Positions 1 through 12,700 of a stretch of DNA of 64,000 nt are shown one piece after another (positions within the stretch are counted from its first letter, which is position 1; each line of letters starts with the position of its first letter). The position numbers and the translations under genes were made by a program. Source of the DNA: Paraspadella gotoi (Eukaryota > Chaetognatha); contig CM119265.1 in the NCBI GenBank assembly GCA_051294375.1, forward strand, positions 14,334,414-14,398,413, read 5' to 3'. Under the pieces are notes generated by a model. It saw only the letters and a list, made by a program, of their open reading frames with translations, did not search any database and was not told the DNA's origin.

Positions 1-425
1 CAATAAATGGTGAACAAAATACTAAGCAATGGTTAATTTGAATACGTTAAAAACAGATCCGAGTCTTTATAACGCACGGTTCCCTAGACACCCCGAAAAA
101 GAAAATAGAAATAACCCATTTCTGAAACACAAAAAAATGAAAAATATAATGTCTTTTCTACATCGTAGTGAAGTCGAAAAATTCTGATCCAAGCAAGTTT
201 TTTTTTAATTGAATTTTAAAGTTTTCTTATAATTTTCATACAAAATAATGAGAAACTAATCAACAACTTTGTCATTCTTTGTCAAATTTTACTTTCTTTA
301 TATCAATCATTATCTACTGAAAGAGAGCTTTAATTTGAAATCACTCTCATAAGCCTACGATTATTCGTTCTCAAGTTATTATTGAAAATAACTCAATTTA
401 TTACAAAAATAGTAACCATTAATAG
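1..425. other. Non-coding AT-rich stretch, probably an intron of the IAP gene
   Basis: No coding exon or RNA gene is visible. The first recognisable exon of the IAP gene starts at 426 after a TAATAG acceptor and begins in the middle of a BIR domain, so this stretch is best read as the intron before it. The first half of the BIR domain must lie before the window. Confidence 0.5.
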
Positions 426-1901
426 GGTACGGAGACCATGTCAAATGCTTTTTTTGCGACGGTGGCCTTTGTAACTGGGAACCTGACGACGAACCTTGGA
501 CGGAACATGCCAGATGGTTTCCCGACTGCGGCTTTCTTAAGCAAGTGAAAGGATCTCAATTCATCCAACAAGTTAAAGTATGATAAATAGGAAATATATA
601 AAAAGAGTAATGATTTTTTGTTTTGTTTTTTTTTTACCTTTATTTTTTCCTCTCAGGACTTAGGATTTAACGGTGGTCCAGTTACGTCGGAAAATGACCA
701 AGAGCCCATGAAAAAATCTCCGGCTTCTCTCGCACTGTCTAGTGACACTTCAGAACCACCGGCAGAATCCTCTTCTCAGCATGGGTCCTCCGCAACTACA
801 AAGCTCTCTTCTATATCGCAATCTAACGATTTGAAGCGCGAAATCAGACATGCAATGAATTCGCCCACTGTTGCAAAGGTCTGACACCTGTAAAATTTTG
901 TCTCTGGTCGCCATTTTAAAATCCTGAAAGTGGAATTTTTTTCTCATTAAACGACATGAAAAATAAGAAAATAAAGAGAAATATATGAGCGCAATTAATT
1001 AAATAATCGTTTTTAGAATCAATTTAAACCCCTAGGTAAATGTAACACATTAAGTAATAGACATGCTTCTGTCTGATGCAAATATTACTTTAATTTATTT
1101 TTTTCATTATCTTTATCTCTTTCATCTTTCTCTCATTAGGCATTGGAAACTGGAATCCCAAAGGATGCCATCGAAACTGCACTTAAGGAAAATATCTTAG
1201 CTGGAAACGGTTAGATCCTTTGATTTTTTTTTTTTAATGATTTACCTATGATTTATTTAAGCATATTTGAATTACTGACAGGGAAATATATCTGAATTTT
1301 TACTATTATTAGGTCATTTCACGGACGTCGAATCATTGATAAACAATGCTCTTCTTATCAACGATCGACTATCTTCAACGATATCTCCAGCACAGCCTAA
1401 AAGTTGCGTCGCGATTCATGAAGAGAAACACTGGTTAGCTGTAAAAAGTTATTAAAATCTCTCATAGAATTGGAATCAATTTTTTTCTTATTCCATTCCT
1501 TAGCGAAACCAAGAAACAAAAGAAAAGAAAAAACAAAGAGTCATCATCTTCCCCCCCGCGACAACGTAAGGATGAAGACGAATTTCCTCTTTTAGTGGAG
1601 ACGCCGATGAGCCTCGGTGAAACTTCTAACCCAGCCGACGCAAAATCACTCGAAGAAGAGAATTTGAAATTAAAAGAGCAACGACTTTGCAAAGTAAGTA
1701 CTTAAATTTTTTCTTTCCGATATCGATACTTTTTATTTTAAATCATGGTATTCTTTGCAGATTTGCATGGATGAAGAAGTATCGATCGTACTTCTTCCTT
1801 GTGGACATTTGGTCTCTTGCGTTAAATGCGCGCCGGCCTTGAGAAATTGCCCGATCTGTCGCAACGCTATCAAAGGAACCGTGCGAACTTTCATGGCATG
1901 A
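426..1901 (+). CDS. Inhibitor-of-apoptosis (BIR/UBA/RING) protein, 5'-truncated
   Basis: Exons 426-577, 657-878, 1140-1209, 1313-1433, 1504-1693 and 1761-1901 join in one frame into 297 codons and end at TGA. The first exon is the second half of a BIR domain: CFFC is followed by [18 protein letters not shown], giving the Cys-Cys-His-Cys zinc set. A Ser-rich linker follows. Exons 3-4 ([15 protein letters not shown], then SLINNALL) resemble the UBA domain of vertebrate cIAP/XIAP. A Lys-rich low-complexity segment leads to a C-terminal RING ([18 protein letters not shown], then CPICRN) ending in RTFMA. This BIR-UBA-RING order is that of XIAP/BIRC2-like E3 ubiquitin ligases, which restrain caspases and act in immune signalling in the cytosol. 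The number of upstream BIR repeats is unknown because the 5' part is outside the window. An AATAAA lies at 1934, 33 bp after the stop. Confidence 0.93.
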
Positions 1902-2677
1902 TAATAATTTTATTACATTGTTTAAAATTGCGAAATAAACTATTAATACTTTAAATGTGAATATAATTTGGTTTTTTTTCGTTACCTTAGTTTGACTGAA
2001 TTGAAACAATTCGGATTTATTCGGTTAAAGCTTTCCAATAATTAGCTTATGTGGTGGTTGTAACTTGGTGATTGTGAGCTAAGTTTCTCTTTGCTTCAAT
2101 TAATAAAAAGGGAAGGATTAAGGAGTGGCTTAAATTAATATAACAAAAATTGCGGGCAATATTGGATTTAAAAACTAGTATTTTTTCGTTTCGTCTTTAA
2201 ATTTGCTTGATCGTTTGATTTTAAGAATTTACATTGTGTGAAATTTAAGACGCTGTTATTAGTGACGTAAAAAGAGATAAAAGAGAAAAAAAATATTGTA
2301 TGGATTAGTTTCAAAAACACATAGAAATATAATGTCAATTTTATCAAAATCGGCAAGGCGCTTATAATATAAATGATGCAACGTTGAAGTCAGTAAAAAA
2401 ATATAGAAAGAAAGCAATTAGTTTTTATCAACAAGTTTTTAACTTTTTGTTATAAGAAACTTATAATAAAGTATCGACTGAAAAATTTCAGCACCGTTTG
2501 TGTGTGGTGATTCGACTATACAAGTACGATACATAAGAACAAGCAGCATTTATTCATAATTTGGCATAATTTTACTTTCGCCGACCGGGTTTAAGGTTAA
2601 GGGTAGCTAGGTTACGGTATTTAAGTAATTTTTTTTTAAATTAGTATTTTTAGTTAGTTCTTTTAAAACAATTGTAC

Positions 2678-2911
2678 TGAAGAGACAGTAATTATTGATA
2701 AGTGTTAATGACAGAACCGTTCAATATAAGCAGTCCCTGAGCTTCGGATCAGGCTGTAACACCATGTTACAGGCGGGTTAAGCGCCCCGTCCCTCTTAAC
2801 TGCCAGACGACCACCGGGCTAGAACCCCGGACCTTTGGGTTGGGAGGCGAATGACTTGCCTCCGGCACCAATGGCCACTGATGAACGGTTGGTGGATTTT
2901 AGTCCACCATA
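2678..2911 (-). mobile_element. Hairpin-chain element, copy 1
   Basis: Full-length member of a seven-copy family of about 234 bp. Perfect 4-bp direct repeats GTAC flank it (2674-2677 and 2912-2915). On the plus strand it begins TGAAGAGACAG and ends with the hairpin GGTGGATTTTAGTCCACC followed by ATA. It contains successive short palindromes: CCTGA/TCAGG, CTGTAACA/TGTTACAG (3-nt loop), GTTAAG/CTTAAC, CCGGG/CCCGG, GGAGGC/GCCTCC and GGTGGA/TCCACC. The two ends are not inverted repeats of each other and there is no open reading frame. The minus label is my convention: forward means the GGTGGACTAAAATCCACC end comes first. Confidence 0.85.
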
Positions 2912-3547
2912 GTACTATGATATATTTTCCAATTCTGTAGAATAAAAAAATATCTTTTTAAGGCTTAGTTAAGTTATAGAATTATAGAATAATTATTTTA
3001 AAAATTACAAATAAAGGCAAAGTATTTTACTTTTAAATTAATCCTGAAACAATTTTTTATAGGCTTTTTTGTGATACCTATATTAGCATTAATTCGTGAG
3101 ATTATGATTGTTTAACAGGTGATGAATTTATTTTTATTTTTGATTGAAAAGCTGGAATTTGTTCATCTCTAAACGGTTAATTATCGGGTAATTTTATTAT
3201 TCGACGACCGCAACCAACATTAACTACCACCGGTCGCACATTGCCTCATTTTTTAAAAAGACCTCGAGGTTAATGCCCTGCTCCTTCCTTCGTTCCCCTA
3301 TCTCGTACACATTGCCTCAGGTTAACACCTTGCTCCTTCTTTCGTTAATGCAGTTTTTTCCTTCGTCCCCCTTTCTCGTATACAGTGGTTTGTTAATCCA
3401 TTGAATTGTTTTCCAGTTACATACAATTTTTGGGGGGGAATAATAATATTTTTTATATTATTTTATGTTGATTTATTCAAATAATTGTTTTAAATTTATT
3501 TTAACTATTATTTTTATGTTATACTCATTACTCATGTTACATTACAG

Positions 3548-3761
3548 ATTGGAGGATTAAAATCCACCAACCGTTCATCATCGGCCTTTGGTGATGGAGG
3601 CAACTTATTCGCTTCCCAACCCCAAGGTCCGGGGTCGCCTAGCAGTTAAGAGGGACGGGGCGCTTAACCCGCCTGTAACACGGTGCCTGATCTGAAGCTT
3701 AGGGACTGCTTATATTGAACGGTTCTGCCACTAACACATAACAATAATTATTGTCTCTTCA
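3548..3761 (+). mobile_element. Hairpin-chain element, copy 2 (decayed)
   Basis: Opposite orientation to copy 1, about 640 bp away. Same ends (GGAGGATTAAAATCCACC at the start, TGTCTCTTCA at the end), but more diverged. The CCGGG/CCCGG hairpin and half of the TGTAACA/TGTTACA hairpin are missing. No target duplication can be recognised, which fits greater age. Confidence 0.75.
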
Positions 3762-4416
3762 GGTATTTAGAATGATTTGACTTTTAAAAAAGTTATTTTT
3801 GACATTAACTTTGAGTGATGATAACATGAAAACTGAAACTGAAAGAACTTTTGGATTCAACAAGTACAGTAAATGCAATTTTTATAACTGTACTGATTCA
3901 TTGTATTCATTTGTAAAGTGACAGTACGTTTGAGACACTCTGTAGAATATAGAGTCTGGTCTGCTGTAATCAGATCCGATGTGAGTAATCCAAATTAAAC
4001 TTCCTCCAAAAATATTTCGCTCCAGGATTTTTTGTTTACCTTTCCTTTCAACCGTTATTGCCGGACTTTTGCCCAAGTTTTTTGCCTAATTCGACCATTG
4101 CTAAGCAAATAAAAAAAAATCCTTTGGCACTAAAATTTTTTTTCAAGACCATTGCGCAATTTTCGTCATTCAGGTGTACGACATTCAATTTATAATTATT
4201 GAAAGAACAGTGAATCAAGCGAGCACAATTTCTGAAAAAATGAATAGGGGGGGGGGAAACGTTAATATTGCAATCCTAAAAAAATTGAAAAAAAAATAAA
4301 TAAAAGCGGATCATAAGATTAGAAACATATTTTAACCGTTAATAAGCAATTTTTTATTTTTTGTTAATTATTTTTGTTATTAGTTGATGATGATATGATA
4401 ATAATTTAGGGTTACT

Positions 4417-4515
4417 TTTACTTTCGCCGACCGGGGTTAGGGAGGGGTCAGGGTTAAGGGTGGTTTAGGGTTAGGGGTGGTTAGGATTAAGTGGGTTTAG
4501 GGTTAAGGTAATTAG
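4417..4515 (+). repeat. G-rich TTAGGG-like tract with CGCCGACCGG motif
   Basis: Starts with ACTTTTACTTTCGCCGACCG and runs into irregular GGGTTAGGG, GGGTTAAGGG and GGTTTAGGG units. Similar tracts with the same lead-in are at 2568-2625, 8874-8945 and 9178-9290. C-rich inverse versions lie near 6181-6220, with lone inverse lead-in motifs near 8990-9015 and 9120-9142. The units are too irregular to be a telomere. They look like one end of a dispersed element, and could form G-quadruplexes. Confidence 0.6.
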
Positions 4516-6345
4516 GTAATATTTATAATAAAGCATAATCGACGATCCTGGAGGGATCGGGAGGCTTATGGGAAAACGAAGAGAAAGATAAAAAAATAGT
4601 TTGTTTCTTTACAGAAAAGAAAACCTTAACAATTATATTAAAAACGTTGATAAGCTTCATGGGCAAAATATTTTTTGTTAATTTTAATTCTTTAAAAAAA
4701 TTTTTTTAAATATTTATATTTATAATATTTATTTTTTTGTTAGGTTTGATATATATTTAAAAAATAAAAGTTTTTATTTGTGAATACAATAATCATTTAA
4801 TACTTTGGACATATTTTCGTTCTTGTTTTTTGAACCATCATCCAGTTTCAACAGTTTTAAAAGAGAAAGAGAGAAATAATCTCCAGGAATGCCGCATAAT
4901 CAATGTCATATAAAATTTATGGTTTATGTCAGCATTTTAATTTATAATAATTAGGATATTAAGGTAACTTTATTATTCTATGTCGGCAACCAACTTGGGC
5001 TACCAATGGTAGAGCCAAACTTTGTCAATGGGGTGGGTCAGAAGTTTGATTTGGGAACCTTCCAAATGAAACTTCATACATTTCTGAGAAAGCTTTCAAT
5101 GGACCAAAATTTTCTAAAATGGCTAGAAGCACTAGTAATTAATTTTTTAATATTTAATTATAGATAGGAAATGTCAAAATTTTTTTTTTTTTGAATTTTG
5201 TATTTTTAAAAGCAGATTCAGATAGCTTATTAAAAGTTGTCTACACAAAGTATAATTTTTTTTCAATATTTTGATGATAAGTGGGTCAAAATTGAGAAAA
5301 ACCTAAAAAAATCATCCTCATTATCATCATCCGATGATTTTAATAGTTTTTGCTAATTTTTAATAATAAAACATCAAAATTTTAAAAAGTTGTAATTATA
5401 TTTTTTGTTTAACTTTTTGAGCTCTATCAGAATCAATTAAAAAAATTTAAAATATCTAAAAAAAAATTTTTGACATTAATAGCAATATAATAATTTTAAT
5501 TAACGAATTACTCATGGTTCGGAACATTTTTGCAAAAAATATTTTAACAAAATAACTAATACTAATAATGGATTCGTTTAATGATGTTCCCATTAAAATT
5601 TAAATTTGGTCGGCTACCGCTACCAATGGTTGGTGTTTGTTAATCCATTATATTTTGTTTTCCTTCTAGCGTCTAGTCTGTTTGCGCATTAATACACATT
5701 TTTACGCAGTAATATAAATTTTTGTTAAATTTTGTAAAAAAAATAAATTTCTAATGTTTCAGATTCAATATAAGCCTTCATCATCAGAGCAAAAAAGAAT
5801 TGACGTGTAAAAAAATATTTTTTCAGACCTCTCTTCAAATTTAAAAATGAATTTAGAAATGAAATTTGTAATAAAAAGTTTTTCTACTTTCACTAATGTC
5901 CTTTTTTTTATTCTTGTGTAATAATATTTTTATACGTCGTTCATAAAAAGCGAAAAACAAATCGCCGACGGCAAAATACCGGTCAGCTAATGTAAAAGTT
6001 AGCCGGATGATAAATTCTATGCTATTAATTTATTGGCTTATTTGTACATGCGCCGACGAGTATTTTGCGGTCAGTTATTTATTTTTCGCTTCTTATGAGC
6101 AACGTATAAAAATCTCACTACACAAAAAGATATGACACTGGTAAGGGTAGAAAATATTTATATCACAAATTTAATTTCGAAACCTCCCCTAACCCTAACT
6201 ATCCCTAATTACCCCTAACACCATTGCTTACCGTTTAAAAATATAATAAAAATATTATTTATTTTACTTTCATTTTAGTTATTTGTTTAAGGTTTAAAAC
6301 GAATTATGTACAAGTTTTATTTAGAAATATTTAGACATATTCCGG

Positions 6346-6505
6346 CTTCAATGTAAGCCTTCATAAGCGCAAAAACGAATTGATTTGTGAAACAAAAATT
6401 TTCACAATATTTGAAGAGAATCTGTAAAAATATTTGTTTCAGTGAAACTTTCACAAATCAATTCTTTTCGCGCTGATGAAGGCTTATATTGAAGTCCGAA
6501 ATTTA
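6346..6505. repeat. Foldback repeat with CTTCATCAGCGC-type arms
   Basis: The left arm has GGCTTCAATGTAAGCCTTCA and then GCGCAAAAACGAATTGATTTG. The right arm reads back as its near complement around CAAATCAATTC, GCGCTGATGAAGGCTTATAT and TGAAG. A half copy is at 5761-5812. The core CCTTCATCAGCGC is shared with the mariner-like MITE at 17094-17297 and, degenerately, with 41842-42050. Confidence 0.6.
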
Positions 6506-9500
6506 TGTTTCTTAAGGGGACCCAGTGATAAAAATGATATCATAAGCTTATGGGTCTATCATCAAAAGAATTTGAATGGTGATAGTCATTAATTTTTCTT
6601 TGCACGGGAAAGTGGCAAAAAAATTCTTCTCATTGTAGCGGAAACAAAAATTTAATAATTATAAAAAAACATTTAGTTGACCCTACTTAAATATTTATAT
6701 AATCCATTATTTTATTTTTGCATTAAAAAATATTTTTTACTAAATTCAATTTTTTTATTTTTTATTGTACAAAGTTACAATTTTAGGTTTAAGCCTCATT
6801 GAACAAAGGCTTTACAAGATTAATATTTTTTTATTTTTATATTTATTTAAAAGCAGACAAATCAAACCTAAATTCTATTCTTACAGAAACAAAACTGAAA
6901 TAATTATTAATTAATATTCATATTCATCCTTAAATGTATTATTAAACTATATTGATTCCTAATTATAATAATTAAAAATTTAGTAAAAGTAAAGAATCTT
7001 TCTCTTTTTTTATATTTATATTACTTTAAAGAGTTTTATTTTTATCCAATTAACAGAATCATTTGAAAAGAAAGTTTAAATAAAATCAGTCGATACCTTA
7101 AATTTGGATTCATTTCTAGTTTTTTTTCTTATAAATTTTTGTGATAAAAGCTGAAAATCTTTTTAAAATTAGATCTTACCCTTCTTAGGAAAAAAAAATT
7201 TTAAACTTGAAAGATTTTTTTTTTACCGATTTTTTAAAGAAAATTAAGCTCGCTGATTTTATCGAATTTTTTAACTACTTTCCCAAATGATTAAAGAAGA
7301 AAAAATTATATGGTCAGAACCAGCTTAAGTTAAAGGGTCAAACGTTATATTTTCAGCTTTTTACCCCCCCTGTTCACGTGGTCCCCTTAATAAAACTCGT
7401 TGTACATCAACAAACAATTCATTTTCTACCTCAAACATAAAAATATCAATTAAAATAAATTTAAAACAATTAAAACAATTACTGTGCATTGTGTGCAAAC
7501 TAAGACTCGACGCTAGAAGGAAAACAAAATTAAATGGATTAACAAAGCACCGACATTAACATGGATTAACAAAGTACCTAAAGTAGGGGTAGCCCCACTC
7601 AATGGAGTGAATCAAAAATTTAGAATGATTATATGCTCAAATGAAAATTTATACATTTTTAAGTATACTTTCAATGGACAAAACATTTCTTATGTGGCTC
7701 TATACCCAAATAATAAATTTTTTAATATTTATTTATAAATAGGAAAGGCCAAAATTTTTTGGGAAAATTTTTAAATTTTAAGACCAGATTCAGATAGCTC
7801 ATAAAAAGTTATCTACACAAAGTATAATTCTTTTTTAAATATTTTCATGATAAGTGAGTCAAAAATAAGAAAAACCGTAAAAAATCATCATCATCTTTCG
7901 ATGATTTTATCAGTTTTTTTATATTTTCACATAGAAAATGTAAGAATTTTTAAAAGCTGTAATTATATCTAACTTTTAATGCTCTATCAGAATCCATCAA
8001 AAAAATTTTAGATTTAAAAAAAAAAATTTATAATGTTAAAAAAGACAAGTAATATTTATGATTGTTTAAATATTTAGTCAAGACAACTAAAGTTGGTTGC
8101 GGACGTCGAATAGTAAAGTTACCCAATTTATTTTAGGAATGATAATTATTCAATTTCGTGATTCCTTGATGCGTTGATAAATAGTTATTGTTGTGATGAT
8201 ATTCATTTCTGGGATAGCCTTTTTTTTTATGCGATGGTAATTGTTTATTGATGCAATAAGATTATCGATAATATCATTTATTGATACAAAAGGAAAAAAT
8301 GCATTGTTAATAAGTTATTAATATGATAGCGAAGATTCAATAATTTGAAGTATTTATTCATTTAAAAGTAGTAAACTAGTCTTGAAACAAATGAACAGAT
8401 AAGATAAGCGCATGCGTTAGTTTTAAAATGAGTACTATTTCTTTTTTTTTCCAGAAAATTATTTCCAACATTTTCCGAAATTGTTGCTATTGGCAAACTG
8501 ACTGATGCAAAGATTGTCATCGTATTGCCATCGACGATAGGGAATAAAAACCTCTTTCGCGCCTCTCAGTCGGGCCTCCGTAGAACATCTTAAGTGAATG
8601 ATAAAGTTTCTTTTAATAAAAATTATTTTCCTTCCTTTAGATATTCCGCCTTCGCCATTGCTTGCATTTTTTGTCATAATTTTTTTTTCTCACGAATTGT
8701 CAATGACATTTGTTCTTGGCTTTGTAGTAGGATGGAAATAATAAAAAATTAAAGGGCATAATTTTACTTTCACCACTGGAACCGAACCAGTCGGTTATTT
8801 TTTTATTTGCATATAATATTATTTTAGGTTATTTGGGATTGGCGTTTCAAAAAAAACTTTTTAAATTAATAAATGGTGTTACTTTTACTTTCGCCGACCG
8901 GGGTTAGGAGAGGTGAGGGTTAAGGGTGGTTTAAGGTTATGGGTGGTTTTTAAAATAAGTATTTTTAAATGGTTCATCAAAATTCGCCATAGCCGTGGTC
9001 AGCGAAAGTAAAATTTAGCCTAAGTATTTATGCATCTTCATCGTCTTCCATATTTCTCCTATTTATTCTGCGATTCAATGTAACTTTTTTTTTGTTCGGT
9101 TTTTTCAAAATACACCAAAAGCCCGGTCGGCGAAAGAAAAATTTTGCTATTACTTTTTTTTCCTTGTATTATTAAAACCCTGTAAGGTTTAGTTAAGGCG
9201 AGGGGTATTTAGGGTAGGGATGGTTAGGCTTAGGGTTAGTTAAGGTTAGGGGTGGTTACAGGGTTAGTGTTAAGGGAGGTAATATTCAAAAAATATTTCT
9301 AAATCTTTTTTACGTTTATGCTCATAAGAAGCAGAAAAAAAATCATGGTCTGAATGATGTTAAACAGTGAATGTACAATTTTATTAAGAAAAGATTGATT
9401 TAAAATGATTTCTTATGTTAGGACCCTTTGGTCACCCCCCCCCCCCGAGAATCTTTTCCACCCCAGCCTGATACTTGTTGTCCAGACCAAAGGCATGAAT

Positions 9501-9774
9501 TGGCGATCAGAGCAGATTGACGATAAAATTTTTGACATTTCCTATCTATAAATATTTTAAAAATAATTACTAGTGCTCCTAACCATTTTAAAAAATTTTG
9601 GTCCATTGAAAGTTTTTAAAAATGTATGAAGTTTCATTTGGGAAGGTTCCCTCCCTAAAGTAAAAGTAAAAATAACCCCCACTTTTTAATATGTCAAGAA
9701 AATGCTTTAATTTTGTTGTTTTATTTCTATTGACCAACAAGCTTCAAGGAATAGCGAAGTAATAAACTGAAAAA

Positions 9775-12700
9775 ATGGCAAAACCTAGGTCTTTGCTTGG
9801 AAACGGCGTCAATCTTCCTTCTAGCAGCAAAAATCGCTTTCATCAGGCGGCTCGAGATGGTTACCTCGATTTACTCAAAGGTACGTAGAAAGACGTGTAT
9901 TTTTCGAATATATACTATGTAAATACAGATAAAGAATTTTAGGTGCTGCAAATTCGTACATATGTAATGGTATTCGTGTACGAAAATTATAAAGTTCTTG
10001 GCTTCCTATGTAATTACCAAACTCGCTGTTTAACCAAATGCAGGCGCAACGAGACGCGACTGCGATCGACCGGACGAAGACGGAATGACGCCTTCGCATT
10101 GGGCTTCGTATCATGGAAACGTGGAAGCCCTTCGACTTCTAGTCTCGCGCGGGGGAAACCCTGATAAGCTTGACCTTCTCGGAAACTCGTGCCTTCATCA
10201 CGCTGTCGTTCACGGCCACCTCAAGTGCGTCTCGTTTCTCGTCACTTTCGGCGCTACCATATGGGCGATGGACAACGGTTTTCGGTGAATTTGAAGAATT
10301 GAATGATTTCGGTAAATGCAAAATTGTATGTAATAGATCTCATTTTTCATAAGAACTCCCCTCGACTTGGCCGCGCTACACAATCATATGGACATTGTCA
10401 AATATTTAGACTCAGTTGCTGCGCAACAGGCTTCGAAAGATCCCAAGAGCGTTTCCAAAGCCAAGCAGAAAGCACATGAGCGCGCGGTCAACAACGGCAA
10501 GCGTTTCGAGAAGTTGCGAGATGAGACATCGAAGAAACTTGAAAAGGAGCATCTAAAACTTTCAAACGCGCAAATTCCTAGTCCTGATAAATATGGGACC
10601 GTATCTTCACTAAATCTCTTCTCGGACTCAAAAATAGCCAAATCACTTCGAAGTGCCAAGAAACCTTCCACATTTTCGACCGGCTCGAAAAATGCACCAA
10701 AAAAATTTTCTGATATTTCTGGCATACAGGCCACTGTACGACGCGACAAAGGGAACCCTCAATCTTCCAGCGAATCGTGGTTTTTGGGGCAGGGTTCGGC
10801 GCCAGAAAGTGAGTTAAGTCAAAGCGCCTCGGCGTCCGCCACGCCCACCTCGCCCCCGCGACGCGGGCTCGTCAGAGATTTTCAAGTCCTGTACGTCGAC
10901 AAATCGGCGCGGCAACAAGTGAGTTTTTTAATATACTCTTTGAAATGGAAGTAATACATACGTAGTTTTGTTTTTTCAAGGCGGCAATATCTATGGATCC
11001 CGAGGCGATGGAAGACGCATTGAATCGGGCGACGAGCGAGAACGATCTCGTATTGAGTGGAGACAGCGGAATCGTGGAGGAGGACGAGGAGGATATTGAG
11101 CCTCCCATCAGTATATTCGACCGCAAGGGTTTCGGCGAGTTAGCTTTCTTTCGCCACCGACCCCCGCATCTTCAAGAGAGCGTCGTCAAGGACGCTCTGT
11201 TCTCGTTGCCTGCGTCCGTTTCGACTGAGAGGGACGACGATGAAGCATCTGGAATAAAAAATTACGGATTTATTACGAATGACCAACCGGTAGGTGGAGA
11301 GCGTTTTTCAGAACCGAATTTATTTTTATTAATGACGTAAATATATAAAAACCACTGTAGTGTTTGAAGAAAGACCTTTCTAAGTTTTCCTGTTATCTTT
11401 TTAGAGCCATACGTATTAGGCCGGAACAGGTTGAAAACTAGAAGTTCTCTCAAATAAATAATAGTAATGAAGAGACAGTAATTATTGTTATGTGTTAGTG
11501 ACAGAACCTGAAGCAGTCCCTGAGCTTCGGATCAGGCTGTAGCGGGTTAAGCGCCCCGTCCCTCTTAACTCCCAGACGACCACCGGGCTAGAACCCCGGA
11601 CCTTTGGGTTGGGAGGCGAATGACTTGCTCAACGGTTGGTGGATTTTAGTCCACCATAGTAAAGTGTTAGAGAATATGAAATTGAAAATAATTTTAAAAG
11701 ATTATTTTATTAATAAGCGCACGGAAGCATTTAAAGATTATTTTAATACTATATAAAGTTAAAATTTTTAAAATTTTTTAAAAATTTTAATAGATTCTGA
11801 TAGAGCTTTAAAAGTTAGATAAAGGTTATTAATACAACTTTTTAAATTTTTTTTGTTTTATTGGTAAAAATTTTAAAAAAACTATAAAATTCAGCCAATG
11901 ATGATGATGATGATGATTTTTATCGTCGCAAACGCAAAGGGGCTGCGTCTGCTGATCAGTTTATTTGACAATGAAAAAGTTGGGTTTTTTTGGGTTTTTT
12001 TTTTTTTTTTTTTTTTTTTTCAGAAACTAACTTTAATTTTCCTCGGTACTTTATTTTTTTTTATTTCTAGATTTTTTAAATTTTTAAATTTTGTTTTTAT
12101 TTTGTTTTATTTTTTCGAGATCACTATACTTTTAAGATTTTTTTTTTTCTAAAAATAAAACAGAGCAAACAAATAATTGCGTGCATGGTTGCAAAAAACT
12201 TTTATATGTTAACAAGAAAGAACCAAAAATAATAAATTTAGAAAAATGAATGGTTCAGGGGACAAAGTCAAGCATGTGGCGGCTACTCAATCACGGGACT
12301 TGAAGCAAACAGGTCCCCATTCTCGCGCAGACAGATAGTCTCTCAAAGAAGTACTTTAATGTTTTGCCGAAGTCGAGACCTGCATTCATTGCTTGGAGTT
12401 TGGCAAAATCTTTAAGGTTGAAGAGCTCGTCCAGGTCCCAAGCCCCAAAGGTGGAAAAAACCAAAGGGATGAAACCAACATCGGCCGGAAGTTTGCCTTC
12501 ATAATTGCCATGTTTGGCCTGACGTGGGATTAAGGATTGTGGGTTTAGTTGAGAATAAGGCATAAGCAGGGAAAAAAAAAAGAGTAGCATCAAGATAAAG
12601 GATAGAAGAAAGAATGAGCGAACCACGCGTCTAGCGCTTTGTTTCTTTGTATTAAATCTTATATTCGAAAGCTTAACTGCTAATGCAAATTTTATTCTTT

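Larger units (their letters stand above)
3187..8127. repeat. Mosaic of nested dispersed repeats
   Basis: One family has an end like GGTAACTTTATTATTCGACG followed by CCGCAACCAAC, and another end like GTTTGTTAATCCATT. Copies lie at about 3187-3405 (plus), 4971-5655 (plus) and 7530-8127 (minus). The last two each carry a block of about 550 bp (5010-5590 and 7567-8080) that is in the same orientation in both. In that block, TTCAGATAGCT, CTACACAAAGTATAAT and an ATCATC-rich stretch recur. Related blocks are in introns at 11690-11915, 20190-20600, 39407-40006 and 59910-60574. Exact boundaries need alignment. Confidence 0.6.
1902..9774. other. Gene-free intergenic region rich in dispersed repeats
   Basis: No convincing exon is seen on either strand in 7.9 kb. 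The region holds two hairpin-chain elements (2678-2911 and 3548-3761), several G-rich TTAGGG-like tracts next to a TTTACTTTCGCCGACCGG motif, a mosaic of nested repeats from 3187 to 8127, and a foldback at 6346-6505. The remaining DNA is simple AT-rich sequence. The longest open frame, minus strand 8459-8677 (72 codons), matches nothing I recognise. Confidence 0.7.

Noticed and set aside
3882-4076. Minus-strand frame faintly like a Tc1/mariner transposase N-terminus
   Set aside because: No convincing helix-turn-helix or DDE residues and no inverted repeats around it.
4428-4515. Interstitial telomere
   Set aside because: The TTAGGG-like units are irregular and always follow a shared non-telomeric motif.
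8459-8677. 72-codon minus-strand open frame in the intergenic repeat field
   Set aside because: No recognisable domain, no splice context, and similar-length frames arise by chance. Kept only as an unidentified stretch.
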